Part shown: piece by piece, positions 53,166 to 63,600 of the stretch
Layout: every line of letters starts with the position of its first letter
How positions within the stretch are numbered: the first letter of the stretch is position 1
Assembly: GCA_031286695.1 (NCBI GenBank)
Contig: JAITTY010000011.1
Span: 496,001 to 560,000 of the forward strand
DNA length: 64,000 bases
DNA from: Sphingobacterium sp.
GTDB lineage: Bacteria > Bacteroidota > Bacteroidia > Sphingobacteriales > Sphingobacteriaceae
Reading direction: 5' to 3'
Notes under the pieces: model-generated
The model's database searches: none
What the model was told of the DNA's origin: nothing
The model's input: only the letters and a program-made list of their open reading frames with translations
Program-made: the position numbers and the translations under genes

Positions 53166-54320
53166 ATGAAAATATTTAATACTTATACGGCCACTTTGAT
53201 GATTGCGTTTTTCCTTTCAGCATGTTCATCGACGAAGAAGGTTGTCGAACAGAAGCAGGAATTAACCGCTGTAGATGTACTTCAGTCGTTGCAGCTGACC
53301 AATCGTTATTTCATGAACAAATGGCCAGACACCGGTAAGCCGATCTATACCAACCGTTGGCGGCCGAGCAATATCTGGACCCGGGCCGTTTATTACGAAG
53401 GGCTCATGGCACTTTATCAGATTGATAAAAACAACGAATACTACAATTATGCTGTGGATTGGGGAAATAAACATGACTGGGGTATGCGCAACGGTTTGGA
53501 AACTCGAAATGCCGATGACCAAGCTTGTGGGCAGACCTACCTGGATCTCTATGAGATTGAAGCGAAGCCTGAGCGTATCCAAAAGATTAAAGCCAATATA
53601 GATTACATTATCAAATCTGGAAAAGTAGACGATTGGACCTGGATTGATGCCATACAAATGGCCATGCCAATTTATGCTAAACTGGGGGTAATGACGAAGG
53701 ATCAAACTTACTTTGATTACATGTATAAAATGTATCATCATTCAAAAACGCAAGAAGGTGGCGGCCTGTATAACAAGGCCGATAAACTTTGGTGGCGCGA
53801 TAAGGATTTTGTTCCTCCTTACAAGGAGCCGAATGGTGAGGATTGCTATTGGTCACGTGGCAATGGATGGGTTGTGGCAGCTTTGGTTAGGGTACTTGAT
53901 TTAATTCCGGAGAACGAAGCACATCGTGCCGAGTACATGTCGGATTATAAAGCTATGATGGAAGCACTTGTTCCTATTCAAAGACCGGATGGATTCTGGA
54001 ATGTCAGTCTACATGATCCGACTAATTTTGGTGGGCGTGAAACTTCAGGCACTGCACTGTTTGTTTATGGTATGGCCTGGGGCATCAATAATGGTTTCCT
54101 AGATGCTAAAATATATCGACCTGTTGTAGAAAAGGCGTGGAAAGCAATGACAGCAGAAGCGGTACACCCTTCTGGTTTTTTGGGCTATTTACAAGGAACG
54201 GGAAAGGAACCTAAGGATGGTCAGCCGGTCAGTTTTTCAAGTCAACCGGATTTTGAAGATTACGGTTTGGGTTGTTTCTTATTAGGAGGAACAGAAGTCT
54301 ATAAAATGTTGTCAAGATAA
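53166..54320 (+). CDS. GH105 unsaturated rhamnogalacturonyl hydrolase
   Basis: About 384 residues; lipobox FLSAC (Cys about 19) predicts a lipoprotein. The alpha/alpha-barrel shows RNADDQACGQTYLDLY, WTWIDAIQMAMPIY (candidate catalytic Asp), WSRGNGWVVAALVRVL and GTALFVYGMAWGI. GH105 removes the 4,5-unsaturated galacturonic acid left by PL11. An ATG at 53142 overlaps the sulfatase gene; starting at 53166 (MKIFNTYTATLMI) gives a clean lipoprotein signal and was chosen. Co-transcribed with its neighbours (16 and 1 base gaps). Confidence 0.92.
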   Translation: MKIFNTYTATLMIAFFLSACSSTKKVVEQKQELTAVDVLQSLQLTNRYFMNKWPDTGKPIYTNRWRPSNIWTRAVYYEGLMALYQIDKNNEYYNYAVDWGNKHDWGMRNGLETRNADDQACGQTYLDLYEIEAKPERIQKIKANIDYIIKSGKVDDWTWIDAIQMAMPIYAKLGVMTKDQTYFDYMYKMYHHSKTQEGGGLYNKADKLWWRDKDFVPPYKEPNGEDCYWSRGNGWVVAALVRVLDLIPENEAHRAEYMSDYKAMMEALVPIQRPDGFWNVSLHDPTNFGGRETSGTALFVYGMAWGINNGFLDAKIYRPVVEKAWKAMTAEAVHPSGFLGYLQGTGKEPKDGQPVSFSSQPDFEDYGLGCFLLGGTEVYKMLSR

Positions 54321-54321
54321 G

Positions 54322-57279
54322 ATGAAAAGGTTATTCTTTATTTTTTGTTGCCTGCTGCTTTCATTCGGTACCTATGCTCAAGTAGGGAGGACGACTTTTA
54401 GTTTTAACGCTGACTGGCGTTATCACATCGGCGATGTAAGCGATGCCTCTGCTGTAGGCTTCGATGATCGTACATGGAAACAGGTTGCCTTGCCTCAAGC
54501 CTGGAATGAAGATGAAGCTTTCGCAAAAGCGATACATGACCTTTCGGCAAATGTTGTTTGGTATCGAAAAAAGTTTACTATTCCCAAGGGAGTTACTTCT
54601 GATAAGGTCTTTTTGGAATTTGAGGGGATTCGCTTCGGTGGAGAATTTTATCTTAACGGGAAATTTATAGGGCGTCATGAAAATGGCGTCATGGCCGCCG
54701 GATTTGATCTATCGGATCTGATGAATAGAGATGGCGAAAATATTTTGGCCATACGTATAGACAATAGTTGGAGCTATCGTGAAAAGGCAACAAATAGCAC
54801 TTATCAATGGAACGATAAAAACTTTAATGCAAACTATGGCGGAATTCCCAAAAATGTGTGGATCCACTTTGCTTCCAAAATTTATCAGACCCTACCATTG
54901 TATTCCAATTTAAAGACTACGGGTGTTTACGTGTATGCGAAAAATATGAACATTCCTAAAAAGACATTGGATCTTTTTGTTTCTTCCGAGGTGAAAAATG
55001 AAACCGATAAATCGAGCTCGGTAGATTTTGTCGCAGAAGTACGTAATGCCGAAGGAAAATTGGTGAAAACGTTTTCAAAAACGTTCAATCTTCCTGCCAA
55101 TCAAACGCAGCAATTGACCATGAACTCAGCCATGAATCAGGTTAATTTTTGGAGCTGGGGCTACGGCTATCTCTATACGGTTACGACAAAAATTGTACAG
55201 GACAACAAAACTATAGACGCTGTACAAACGAAAACAGGGTTTCGAAAAACGGCTTTTAAAGATGGGATGGTATATCTGAATGATCAGGTATTGATGATGA
55301 AGGGCTATGCACAGCGTACAAGTAATGAATGGCCTGCTGTTGGTTTGTCTGTAGCGCCTTGGTTAAGTGATTTTAGCAATGGGCTGATGGTCAGAAGCAA
55401 TGCCAATTTGGTTCGTTGGATGCACGTAACACCGTGGAAACAGGATGTTGAATCCTGTGATCGTGTGGGATTGATGCAAATGCTACCCGCAGGAGATGCC
55501 GAAAAAGATACACAAGGTAGACGTTGGGAGCAGCGAACGGAGCTGATGCGTGATGCAATTATTTATTATAGGAACAATCCCAGTGTTCTGTTTTATGAAT
55601 GTGGAAACGAGTCTATTTCGGAAGAGCATATGGCTGAGATGAAAGCTATCCGCGATCAATACGATCCAGCTGGTGGGCGCGCCATTGGCTCTCGCGAAAT
55701 GTTGGATAGTAAGCTAGCTGAATATGGCGGTGAAATGCTATATATCAATAAAAGTGCACGCCACCCCATGATTGCAACCGAATATATGCGGGACGAAGCC
55801 TTACGTAAATATTGGGATGAATTGAGTTATCCATTTCACAAGGATGGTGAAGGGCCACTTTATAAAGGCGTAGATGCCAGTGATTACAATAGGAATCAAG
55901 ATAGTTATGTCATTGAAGCTGTACATCGTTGGTGGGAATATTGGAAAATGCGTCCCGGTACTGGTGATCGCGTAAATTCAGGCGGCGTCAATATTATCTT
56001 TTCGGATTCCAATACCCATTTTAGGGGAAAGGAGAACTACAGAAGAAGTGGCGAAGTAGATGCCATGCGTATTCCCAAAGACGCTTACTATGCTCATCAG
56101 GTTATGTGGGATGGCTGGATTGCTCCAGATCCAAAAGGATTGTATCTGGTAGGGCACTGGAACTATGCTTCCGGGACAAAAAAAGATGTATTGGTCGTTT
56201 CTGCAGCTGATCGGGTCGAATTAGCTGTGAACGGTAAGGTACAGGGAAAAGCCGAAAAGCTATATAATTTCCTATACCGTTTTCCAGCTGTTGATTTTGA
56301 GGCTGGGGTCTTGTCTGCGAAATCATTCACCAAAGAAGGGAAATTATTGAATACAAAGGAGCTTAGAACCGCAGGTGAACCGTATAAAATCCGTTTAACG
56401 GCACAACATGGTAAAAATGGCCTATTTGCGGATGGAAATGATATGGTATTAGCAGAAGTTGAAGTGCTCGACAAGAATGGGTTACGCTGCCCATTGGCAT
56501 CAAACAGAATAGATTTCAACTTAGATGGACCGATGGATTGGCGCGGTGGTATTGCTCAGGGACCTGATAACTATATTTTAGCTCGATCGCTGCCGGTAGA
56601 GGCGGGGATAAATCGCGTATTACTTCGTACGCAGTACGATAAATCTGGGCGGGTGGTGTTGAAGGCGATATCTAATGGACTTTTATCAGATTCAGTCGTG
56701 TGGACGGTGCAACCTATCAAAACGTTGGGGAATTATTTTGTAAAAGAATCTAATGAAAATTTACCATCATTCTTAGAACGGGGGCCGAGTCCAGCGAAAG
56801 CTACTTTGGTCCAGCTGAAAAAAAGCCTCAAAATCCGCACAGCGACAGCTGGAGCTAACCTAGAGAAAGTGGGACAATCCTACGATGATAATGAGCTGTC
56901 GGATTGGGTCAATGATGGCCAGCTAGGTACCGCATGGATTACATATACTTTACAGGAAAAATCTGATATTGATGAGATTGATTTGAAATTGAACAATTTC
57001 AGGTCGAGATCCTATCCGCTACAGGTTTTCGTAGACGACAAACTTGTTTTTGATGGAAATACAGATATTACGCTAGGTTACTGCACACTTTCTTTCCCAC
57101 GTACAAAGGGTGAAAGGGTAACTATAAAGCTTAAAAATGCACCTTTTACTGCGAAAGAAAATAATCAGGTAGAAGTGGGCGGTAAGAAACTTGATGATGG
57201 CATCGCACGCAATGACGCTAATGCGAAAGGTACCTTGAGCATTATCGAAGCTGACATACATCAGGTATTGGCTAATTAA
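54322..57279 (+). CDS. GH2 family glycosidase (second)
   Basis: 985 residues with signal peptide (ends TYAQ). GH2 sugar-binding jelly roll (about 25-190), Ig-like domain, TIM barrel with acid/base Glu430 in YECGNES and nucleophile candidate Glu487 in ATEYMRD, then C-terminal Ig/DUF4982-like and a final beta-sandwich (SDWVNDGQLGTAWITY) of the F5/8 type. Activity in RG-I systems is usually beta-galactosidase or a related exo-glycosidase; it is not close to the GH2 at 41624 and probably recognises another position. It directly follows GH105 with 1 base between. Confidence 0.87.
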   Translation: MKRLFFIFCCLLLSFGTYAQVGRTTFSFNADWRYHIGDVSDASAVGFDDRTWKQVALPQAWNEDEAFAKAIHDLSANVVWYRKKFTIPKGVTSDKVFLEFEGIRFGGEFYLNGKFIGRHENGVMAAGFDLSDLMNRDGENILAIRIDNSWSYREKATNSTYQWNDKNFNANYGGIPKNVWIHFASKIYQTLPLYSNLKTTGVYVYAKNMNIPKKTLDLFVSSEVKNETDKSSSVDFVAEVRNAEGKLVKTFSKTFNLPANQTQQLTMNSAMNQVNFWSWGYGYLYTVTTKIVQDNKTIDAVQTKTGFRKTAFKDGMVYLNDQVLMMKGYAQRTSNEWPAVGLSVAPWLSDFSNGLMVRSNANLVRWMHVTPWKQDVESCDRVGLMQMLPAGDAEKDTQGRRWEQRTELMRDAIIYYRNNPSVLFYECGNESISEEHMAEMKAIRDQYDPAGGRAIGSREMLDSKLAEYGGEMLYINKSARHPMIATEYMRDEALRKYWDELSYPFHKDGEGPLYKGVDASDYNRNQDSYVIEAVHRWWEYWKMRPGTGDRVNSGGVNIIFSDSNTHFRGKENYRRSGEVDAMRIPKDAYYAHQVMWDGWIAPDPKGLYLVGHWNYASGTKKDVLVVSAADRVELAVNGKVQGKAEKLYNFLYRFPAVDFEAGVLSAKSFTKEGKLLNTKELRTAGEPYKIRLTAQHGKNGLFADGNDMVLAEVEVLDKNGLRCPLASNRIDFNLDGPMDWRGGIAQGPDNYILARSLPVEAGINRVLLRTQYDKSGRVVLKAISNGLLSDSVVWTVQPIKTLGNYFVKESNENLPSFLERGPSPAKATLVQLKKSLKIRTATAGANLEKVGQSYDDNELSDWVNDGQLGTAWITYTLQEKSDIDEIDLKLNNFRSRSYPLQVFVDDKLVFDGNTDITLGYCTLSFPRTKGERVTIKLKNAPFTAKENNQVEVGGKKLDDGIARNDANAKGTLSIIEADIHQVLAN

Positions 57280-57320
57280 GAATATTTGGCGATCATAAAA
57301 TAGTTCAGTACATAAACGAA

Positions 57321-57632
57321 ATGGAGAAAATAGCATTTAAAATGAAATTGAAACCGGGCATGTCTGCGGAATACAAGCGGAGACATGATGCGATCTGGCC
57401 AGAATTAATAACCTTATTGCGCGAAAACGGGGTGTCTGATTATAGCATTTTTTTGGATGAGGAGACGGATACTTTATTTGCGGTTCAGTATTTAGCAGGA
57501 CATTCGTCACAAGAGTTGGGTAAGGAAGTTATTGTTCAGCAATGGTGGGATTATATGCATGATATCATGGACGTAAATCCCGACCACTCCCCAGTGTCGA
57601 TAAATTTGAAAAAGGTGTTTCACATGGATTAG
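57321..57632 (+). CDS. rhaM: L-rhamnose mutarotase
   Basis: 103 residues, no signal peptide. It matches the RhaM family along its length: catalytic His22 in RRHDAIWPEL, then QQWWDYMHDIMD and NPDHSPVS near the C-terminus. It interconverts alpha- and beta-L-rhamnopyranose in the cytoplasm and so feeds the isomerase encoded at 13397. Its place between GH2 and GH106 genes, far from the other rha genes, ties catabolism of the product to expression of the depolymerising enzymes. Confidence 0.95.
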   Translation: MEKIAFKMKLKPGMSAEYKRRHDAIWPELITLLRENGVSDYSIFLDEETDTLFAVQYLAGHSSQELGKEVIVQQWWDYMHDIMDVNPDHSPVSINLKKVFHMD

Positions 57633-57644
57633 GTTAATTTTAAC

Positions 57645-60386
57645 ATGAAGAAAATCTATATATCATTAGTGCTTGCCTGTAATCTTTTAGCTGTCGGTCG
57701 AACGATAGCGCAGGATCTATGGCCAGCAGTTACCAAAGAAATGAGACCTTGGACACGTTGGTGGTGGCTGGGTTCAGCTGTGGACCGGCCTAATCTCGAA
57801 CGTGAATTAACCTTATTTGACAAAAGTGGATTTGGTGGCGTCGAGGTAACACCGATTTATGGTGCTAAAGGATTTGAATCCAACTACCTGAACTTTCTTT
57901 CACCACAATGGATGAATATGTTGGGTGTAACAACGGATAAGGCCAATGCCTTGGGAATGGGGGTAGACATTAATTTAGGTACGGGGTGGCCATTCGGGGG
58001 ACCTCAAATCAAAGAAAAGGATGCCGCTACCAAATTAATCCTGGATGAATTTGAACTGAAAAAAGGTGAAAGGATCACGTTTCCCCTAAAACCTAAGGAT
58101 CCTAAACAGCATTATTTCTTTCTGCAGGCTTTACGGGCATTTAGATCCGACAATAGTGAGATTAAACTGGATGATTATATTTCAAAGACCACTGGAACAT
58201 GGGAAGCACCTGCCGATATTCGTCTATTAGCAGTATTTTCTGGGAGAACGGGACAGAAAGTCAAACGTGCCGCACCAGGGGGAGCGGGGTATACGCTCGA
58301 TCACCTTGGGCAGCAATCTGTCGTATCTTATTTCAATAGATTTACCGAAGCTTTTAAGGATAAACCATTGCATGTGCGTGCTTTTTTTAACGATAGCTAC
58401 GAAGTATATGGGGCAAATTGGACGGATGAGTTTTTGCAATCATTCGAACGGATAAAAGGATACAAACTACAAGATAACCTTCTAGATTTTGCGGGTAAAG
58501 GTAAGGATGAAGCTAAAACAGCAGGCCTTAAATCGGATTATCGTGAAGTTGTGAATGCACTACTTGCCCAGAATTTCCTGATCCCATTTACAGATTTTGC
58601 CCATCGCTATAGTGCGATTTCAAAAAATCAAGCCCATGGATCTCCAGGAAATCTGATTGACTTGTATGCGGATACCGATATTGCGGAGTGTGAAACCTTT
58701 GGATCCAGCAGTTTCGATATTCCCGGATTAAGACGGGATACTGCTGATATCCGTAATGTGGACCCGGATCCCATGATGGCAAAATTTGCGACATCGGCGA
58801 CAAATGTATACGGTAAAAAATATACTTCTTCGGAAACATTCACATGGCTTACGGAACATTTTAAAACCTCCTTGTCACAAACGAAACCTGAAGTCGAACA
58901 ACTATTCCTCGCTGGAGTGAATCATGTATTCTATCACGGGACAACCTATTCGCCGAAAAATGTACCTTTTCCGGGATGGTTGTTCTATGCTTCCGTTAAT
59001 TTTGTTCCGCAAAACTCGTTCTGGGACCACCTTACTGGTTTGAATCAATATATTACGCGTGTGCAATCCATCCTTCAATCCAGCCGGGCCGACAATGAAC
59101 TGCTGGTATATTGGCCCATTTATGATATTTGGAATAATGCCAAAGGAATGGATAAGGCACTAAAGGTTCATGATGTTGACGAGTGGTTACATCCAACGCA
59201 ATTTTATAAACAAAGTGTTCAGCTGCAGAAACGGGGGTATAGCTTTGATTTTGCAACTGATAAAATTTTGGCGGGAACTACAGTAAACGACGGGAAATTA
59301 CAAACTTCAAAGGATGCGATCCCGTATCGAGCAATTTATATACCTGCCTGTCATTATTTTTCTGAAGTGACATTGCAGAAAATACTGGAAATGGCCAACC
59401 AAGGAGCAACTGTCATCTTCCAGCAATTACCGAAAGAGGTTCCTGGATATAGCCAATTAGAGAAACGGCGTACACTGTTCAATAAATTAATTGCATCGCT
59501 AGGTTTCGAAAAAGATAAAGCGAATCAGTATACAGCTTTTGGAAGAGGCAAAATCTATCTTACAGCCGATGTCAATTCGGCCCTCGAAACAGAAGAGATC
59601 ACACCAGAACGGATAAACCAAACGGGGCTGAAGTTTTCGCGAAGAGCCGCTGGTAAGGATAGGTATTATTATTTGGTCAATCATAGTGGAGAGACTATTG
59701 ATCGTAGCATTACACTAAATGCACAGACAGCACATTATTCTTTATTGGATCCCCAGACCGGGCGGACCTATCAGTTGCCATTATCTGACGGCAAAATACG
59801 GGTGCAGATTCCATCGGGTTATTCCTGGATAATCTTAGCATCAGCGCAACAAGCCAGCGAACCTTTCCGCTATCAGGATGAGTTACACCAAGTGGCCCAA
59901 TTGGACCGCGATTGGAAAGTGAGTTTTATTGCTGGAGGACCTGTTTTACCAAAGGCTAAAAAGCTTGATCAACTTTCCTCCTGGACAGAATGGGGTGACA
60001 AAGATGCGATCAATTTTTCCGGCACAGGGGCTTATGAAACAACAATTTCTATCCATAAAGATCAATCAAAATCCTACCTACTGAAGTTAGGGCGTGTTGC
60101 TGAAAGTGCAAAGGTCTACATCAATGGAAAAGAGGCGGGTTTGTTATGGTCTATCCCGTTTCAACTGGATATTACCAATATGTTGGTAAACGGAGAAAAC
60201 AAGATTCGTATAGAGGTCGCCAATTTAATGGCAAACCGGATCAGTTATTTGGACCGCAAAAAAGTTGCCTGGCGTAATTATCACGAAATCAATTTCGTCA
60301 ATATCAATTATAAAGATTTTGATGCCAGTGACTGGAAGCCCATGGAAAGTGGGTTGATTGGACCCGTGACCATTTGGAGTTATTAA
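57645..60386 (+). CDS. GH106 alpha-L-rhamnosidase
   Basis: 913 residues with signal peptide (ends IAQ). The GH106 start (MRPWTRWWWLGSAVDRPNLE), GFGGVEVTPIYG, NLGTGWPFGGPQ and the barrel segment TSSETFTWL are present, followed by a C-terminal beta-sandwich (VYINGKEAGLLWSIPFQLD) with galactose-binding-like features. The family inverts alpha-L-rhamnosyl bonds; here it would release rhamnose from RG-I oligosaccharides after GH105 action. Last gene of the operon; the terminator begins 26 bases after the stop. Overlap of function with the rha genes makes the rhamnosidase assignment strong. Confidence 0.93.
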   Translation: MKKIYISLVLACNLLAVGRTIAQDLWPAVTKEMRPWTRWWWLGSAVDRPNLERELTLFDKSGFGGVEVTPIYGAKGFESNYLNFLSPQWMNMLGVTTDKANALGMGVDINLGTGWPFGGPQIKEKDAATKLILDEFELKKGERITFPLKPKDPKQHYFFLQALRAFRSDNSEIKLDDYISKTTGTWEAPADIRLLAVFSGRTGQKVKRAAPGGAGYTLDHLGQQSVVSYFNRFTEAFKDKPLHVRAFFNDSYEVYGANWTDEFLQSFERIKGYKLQDNLLDFAGKGKDEAKTAGLKSDYREVVNALLAQNFLIPFTDFAHRYSAISKNQAHGSPGNLIDLYADTDIAECETFGSSSFDIPGLRRDTADIRNVDPDPMMAKFATSATNVYGKKYTSSETFTWLTEHFKTSLSQTKPEVEQLFLAGVNHVFYHGTTYSPKNVPFPGWLFYASVNFVPQNSFWDHLTGLNQYITRVQSILQSSRADNELLVYWPIYDIWNNAKGMDKALKVHDVDEWLHPTQFYKQSVQLQKRGYSFDFATDKILAGTTVNDGKLQTSKDAIPYRAIYIPACHYFSEVTLQKILEMANQGATVIFQQLPKEVPGYSQLEKRRTLFNKLIASLGFEKDKANQYTAFGRGKIYLTADVNSALETEEITPERINQTGLKFSRRAAGKDRYYYLVNHSGETIDRSITLNAQTAHYSLLDPQTGRTYQLPLSDGKIRVQIPSGYSWIILASAQQASEPFRYQDELHQVAQLDRDWKVSFIAGGPVLPKAKKLDQLSSWTEWGDKDAINFSGTGAYETTISIHKDQSKSYLLKLGRVAESAKVYINGKEAGLLWSIPFQLDITNMLVNGENKIRIEVANLMANRISYLDRKKVAWRNYHEINFVNINYKDFDASDWKPMESGLIGPVTIWSY

Positions 60387-60411
60387 AAGCAAAAAGCAGT
60401 AAACACTATTG

Positions 60412-60440
60412 AAAGCCTCGTTTTATACGAGGCTTTTTTT
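60412..60440 (+). terminator. Terminator of the RG-I enzyme operon
   Basis: AAAGCCTCG (60412-60420) pairs with CGAGGCTTT (60428-60436), continuing into T7. Confidence 0.9.
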
Positions 60441-60528
60441 GGGGGTTTATTTTTTACAATTTAGATAGTTGAAATATGCAAAATAAAGATCGTTTCGAGT
60501 CTTTTTTTTATCTGCAATTGCTTGGTTA

Positions 60529-60574
60529 TCATGTAAGTTCAGGATAGTTAATCAAATGAGTTCTTTTAAATTGA
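60529..60574 (+). promoter_or_regulatory. PUL promoter module for the third SusCD pair
   Basis: TCATGTAAGTTCAGGATAG (60529-60547): boxes CATG (60530) and CAGG (60540), then TAAATTGA beginning at 60567, exactly 27 bp later. The boxes match the site at 33335 closely; the -7 box keeps TA and TT. Confidence 0.55.
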
Positions 60575-60616
60575 TTTACCAATATAAATCAGATTAATAA
60601 TTAAAAAACTCAATCC

Positions 60617-63600
60617 ATGAAAAACATAATGCAATATGGAGCCATATTTGTGGCTCAAATGGCTTTTACGCATGTATTGTACGCGCAGGGGATGTTGAAG
60701 GGAAAAGTTGTTGATGATAAAAATCAGCCGATCAGTGGAGTTACAATTCAGGTAAATGGCAAAAATGAAGGGACAAGCAGTCAAAATGGTGAATTCAGTA
60801 TTCATGCAAAGTCTGGTGACAATATTGTGTTTCGCTCTGTGGAATACGAGCAGAAAGAAGTTCGTGTATCAGCATTAACCTTTCTACGTGTTGATTTGGT
60901 GCCGAAACAAGAAGCATTGGATGAGGTTGTTGTCATTGGTTATGGATCCCAAAAACGAACTAATCTTATAGCACCGGTTTCAAAGTTTAATGCCGAAAAC
61001 CTCGATGAGCGCCCTATTGCACGTGTTGATCAAGCCTTGATCGGACAGATGTCTGGCGTACGGGTCAAGCAATCTACGGGTGTTCCCGGAAAGGGGTTAA
61101 GTGTACAGGTCAGGGGGTCGGGGTCTATTACTGCTGGTAGTGAGCCCTTGTATGTCATTGATGGTTTCCCATTGTCAACGGCCTCGCAAAATGGCTCCGG
61201 AAACTATGCCTCGGGAAATCCCTTGGATAATATGAACCCCAATGATATTGAATCTGTGGAGGTCCTAAAAGACGCATCTGCAGCTGCAATCTATGGATCC
61301 CGTGCCGCAAACGGTGTTGTTCTGATCACCACAAAACGAGGTAAGAGCGGCCAGGCTAAAGTAAGCCTCAATTCATATGTCGGTATTTCCGAGGCTTATA
61401 AGAAATTGGATATGTTAAATGGTGAGGAGTGGATAGATAGAGCGGTGGAGATGATCAATGCGCAATGGGAAGCCTCGGGTACAGGAAGATTGGCAAGTCA
61501 AAGTAATGCGGAACGACGCAAGATACTGGGGCTCGTCGACGGGACATATAATACATCTTACATGTATGATGACCGCTGGCTGGAGTCTGGACATCCCGGA
61601 CTTTATCTCGTTAACTGGCAGGACGAAGCGTATCGAAAAGGAGTGATTCAAAATTATCAGGTTGCAGCGTCGGGAGCGACAGAATTTGTCAATTATTATG
61701 TCTCTGGGAATTATCTCAATCAGCAGGGTATTGTGAAAGGATTGGATTATAAAAACTATACTGCCAGGGCTAACGTTGAAGTGAAACCGAATAAGAAATT
61801 CGCATTCGGTTTAAACCTAGCACCTACTTATTCTATCGGAAATGACCCAGGTGTGGAAGGAAAGGATAATATCATGCATCAGATTTATTCGATGTCACCG
61901 GTTCAGGATCATCCTGCAGGAACTGTAAACGTTTTTGACAATGAAAAATATCCTTGGAGCACTTCAACAAATGATCCCATTGCCAAATTGAATTATTATA
62001 TCGGGGAAAACAAAATTTCACGTTTACTGGGAACAGTTTATGGACAATACAATATCCTTGATAACTTCAATTTTAAGACTACGGTCAATTTGGATCAAAC
62101 CGATAGCCGGAGCAATAGATTTCAGCCCTATACAGTTGGAGGAACTTTAGCTAACCGAACCAATAATCCGAATCAAGCGACCTACGGATCCAATAGTGTT
62201 TACCGAAAGCAGACCTTTGTGAATGAAAATACCTTAAATTATCACCTCAATATTGACAAGCATGATGTTACTGCGCTGTTGGGACAAGCTTATAATTTTG
62301 ATAAACTTGAAACTTCTTCCATCACCTCGCAGGGAGGTTATACCAATAGTTCTATAACAACTTTGAACGGCGCAGTTGCTACAGTGGCTTCAACAGGTGC
62401 AACACAAAGTGTCTTGCTCTCTTATTTTGGGCGTGTCCAATATGCCTATGATGGTAAGTATTTGCTGTCTGGAAGTATTCGTCGGGACGGCTCATCACGT
62501 TTTGGATCCAATACCAAATGGGGTTGGTTCCCATCGCTATCCATGGGCTGGCGTCTGTCAGAGGAGAATTTTATGAAACCAATGGCCTTTATCAATGAGC
62601 TGAAATTACGCGGAAGTTATGGTGAATCTGGGAATAACAATATAGGTGATTACAGCAGTATTGCTTTATTGGGATTTTATAATTATTCGTTAAATGGTCT
62701 TTCGGCATCCGGGCAGGCGCCAAGCAATATTATTAATCCGGACCTAAAATGGGAAAAATCCCGGACTTATGATATTGGGTTGGATTTTGGTCTCTTAGGC
62801 TCACGCATCACCGGTTCATTTGACTGGTATACACGCAAAAGCAGTGATTTATTATTAAATGTCCCTTCCATGCTGGCGACCGGTTTTTCTTCCTATTTGG
62901 ATAATGCTGGTGAGGTGAAAAGTAAAGGCTGGGATTTTGAGATCACCTCCCATCAAATCAGAAAATCGGATTTTTCGTGGTCTACCTCTTTTAACATCAG
63001 TCATAATTCCAATAAGGTAACAAAACTTGATGGGGAGCAAAAAGAAATTTTAATTCCATCTTCGTTTGATATCCAACATAGCCTTTTAAGGATCGGTGAA
63101 CCGATGTATAGTATTTATGTTGTTAAACAAGAAGGTATATTGAGTCAAGCAGATATTGATGCTGGGGTTGCATTGTATGGTAGCCAAAAGGCAGGCGATC
63201 CAAGATATGTGGATGCCAACGGGGATGGTGTGATTGATGCGAATGACCGTGTGATTGTGGGGCATCCAAACCCTAGCTATGTGTGGGGGATAACCAACAA
63301 CTTTAAGTATAAAAATTTTGACCTGAGTTTTATGTTTCAAGGCCAGAATGGAGGTCATATCTATTCCTTATTAGGAAGGGCATTGGGACGTACGGGCCAA
63401 GGATCATCGGACAATGCACTTGGTTTTTATCGGGATAGATGGCGTTCAGAAGAGGAGCCTGGAGAAGGCCGTGTTGGAAAAGCTTATTCAACGTTTGGGC
63501 GGATTAAAAATACAGATTGGCTGTATTCCTCGGATTATTGGCGCCTACGCAACGTCACTCTTGGTTATAATATAAAAGACCTGAAATTGGGAAGTCAGTC

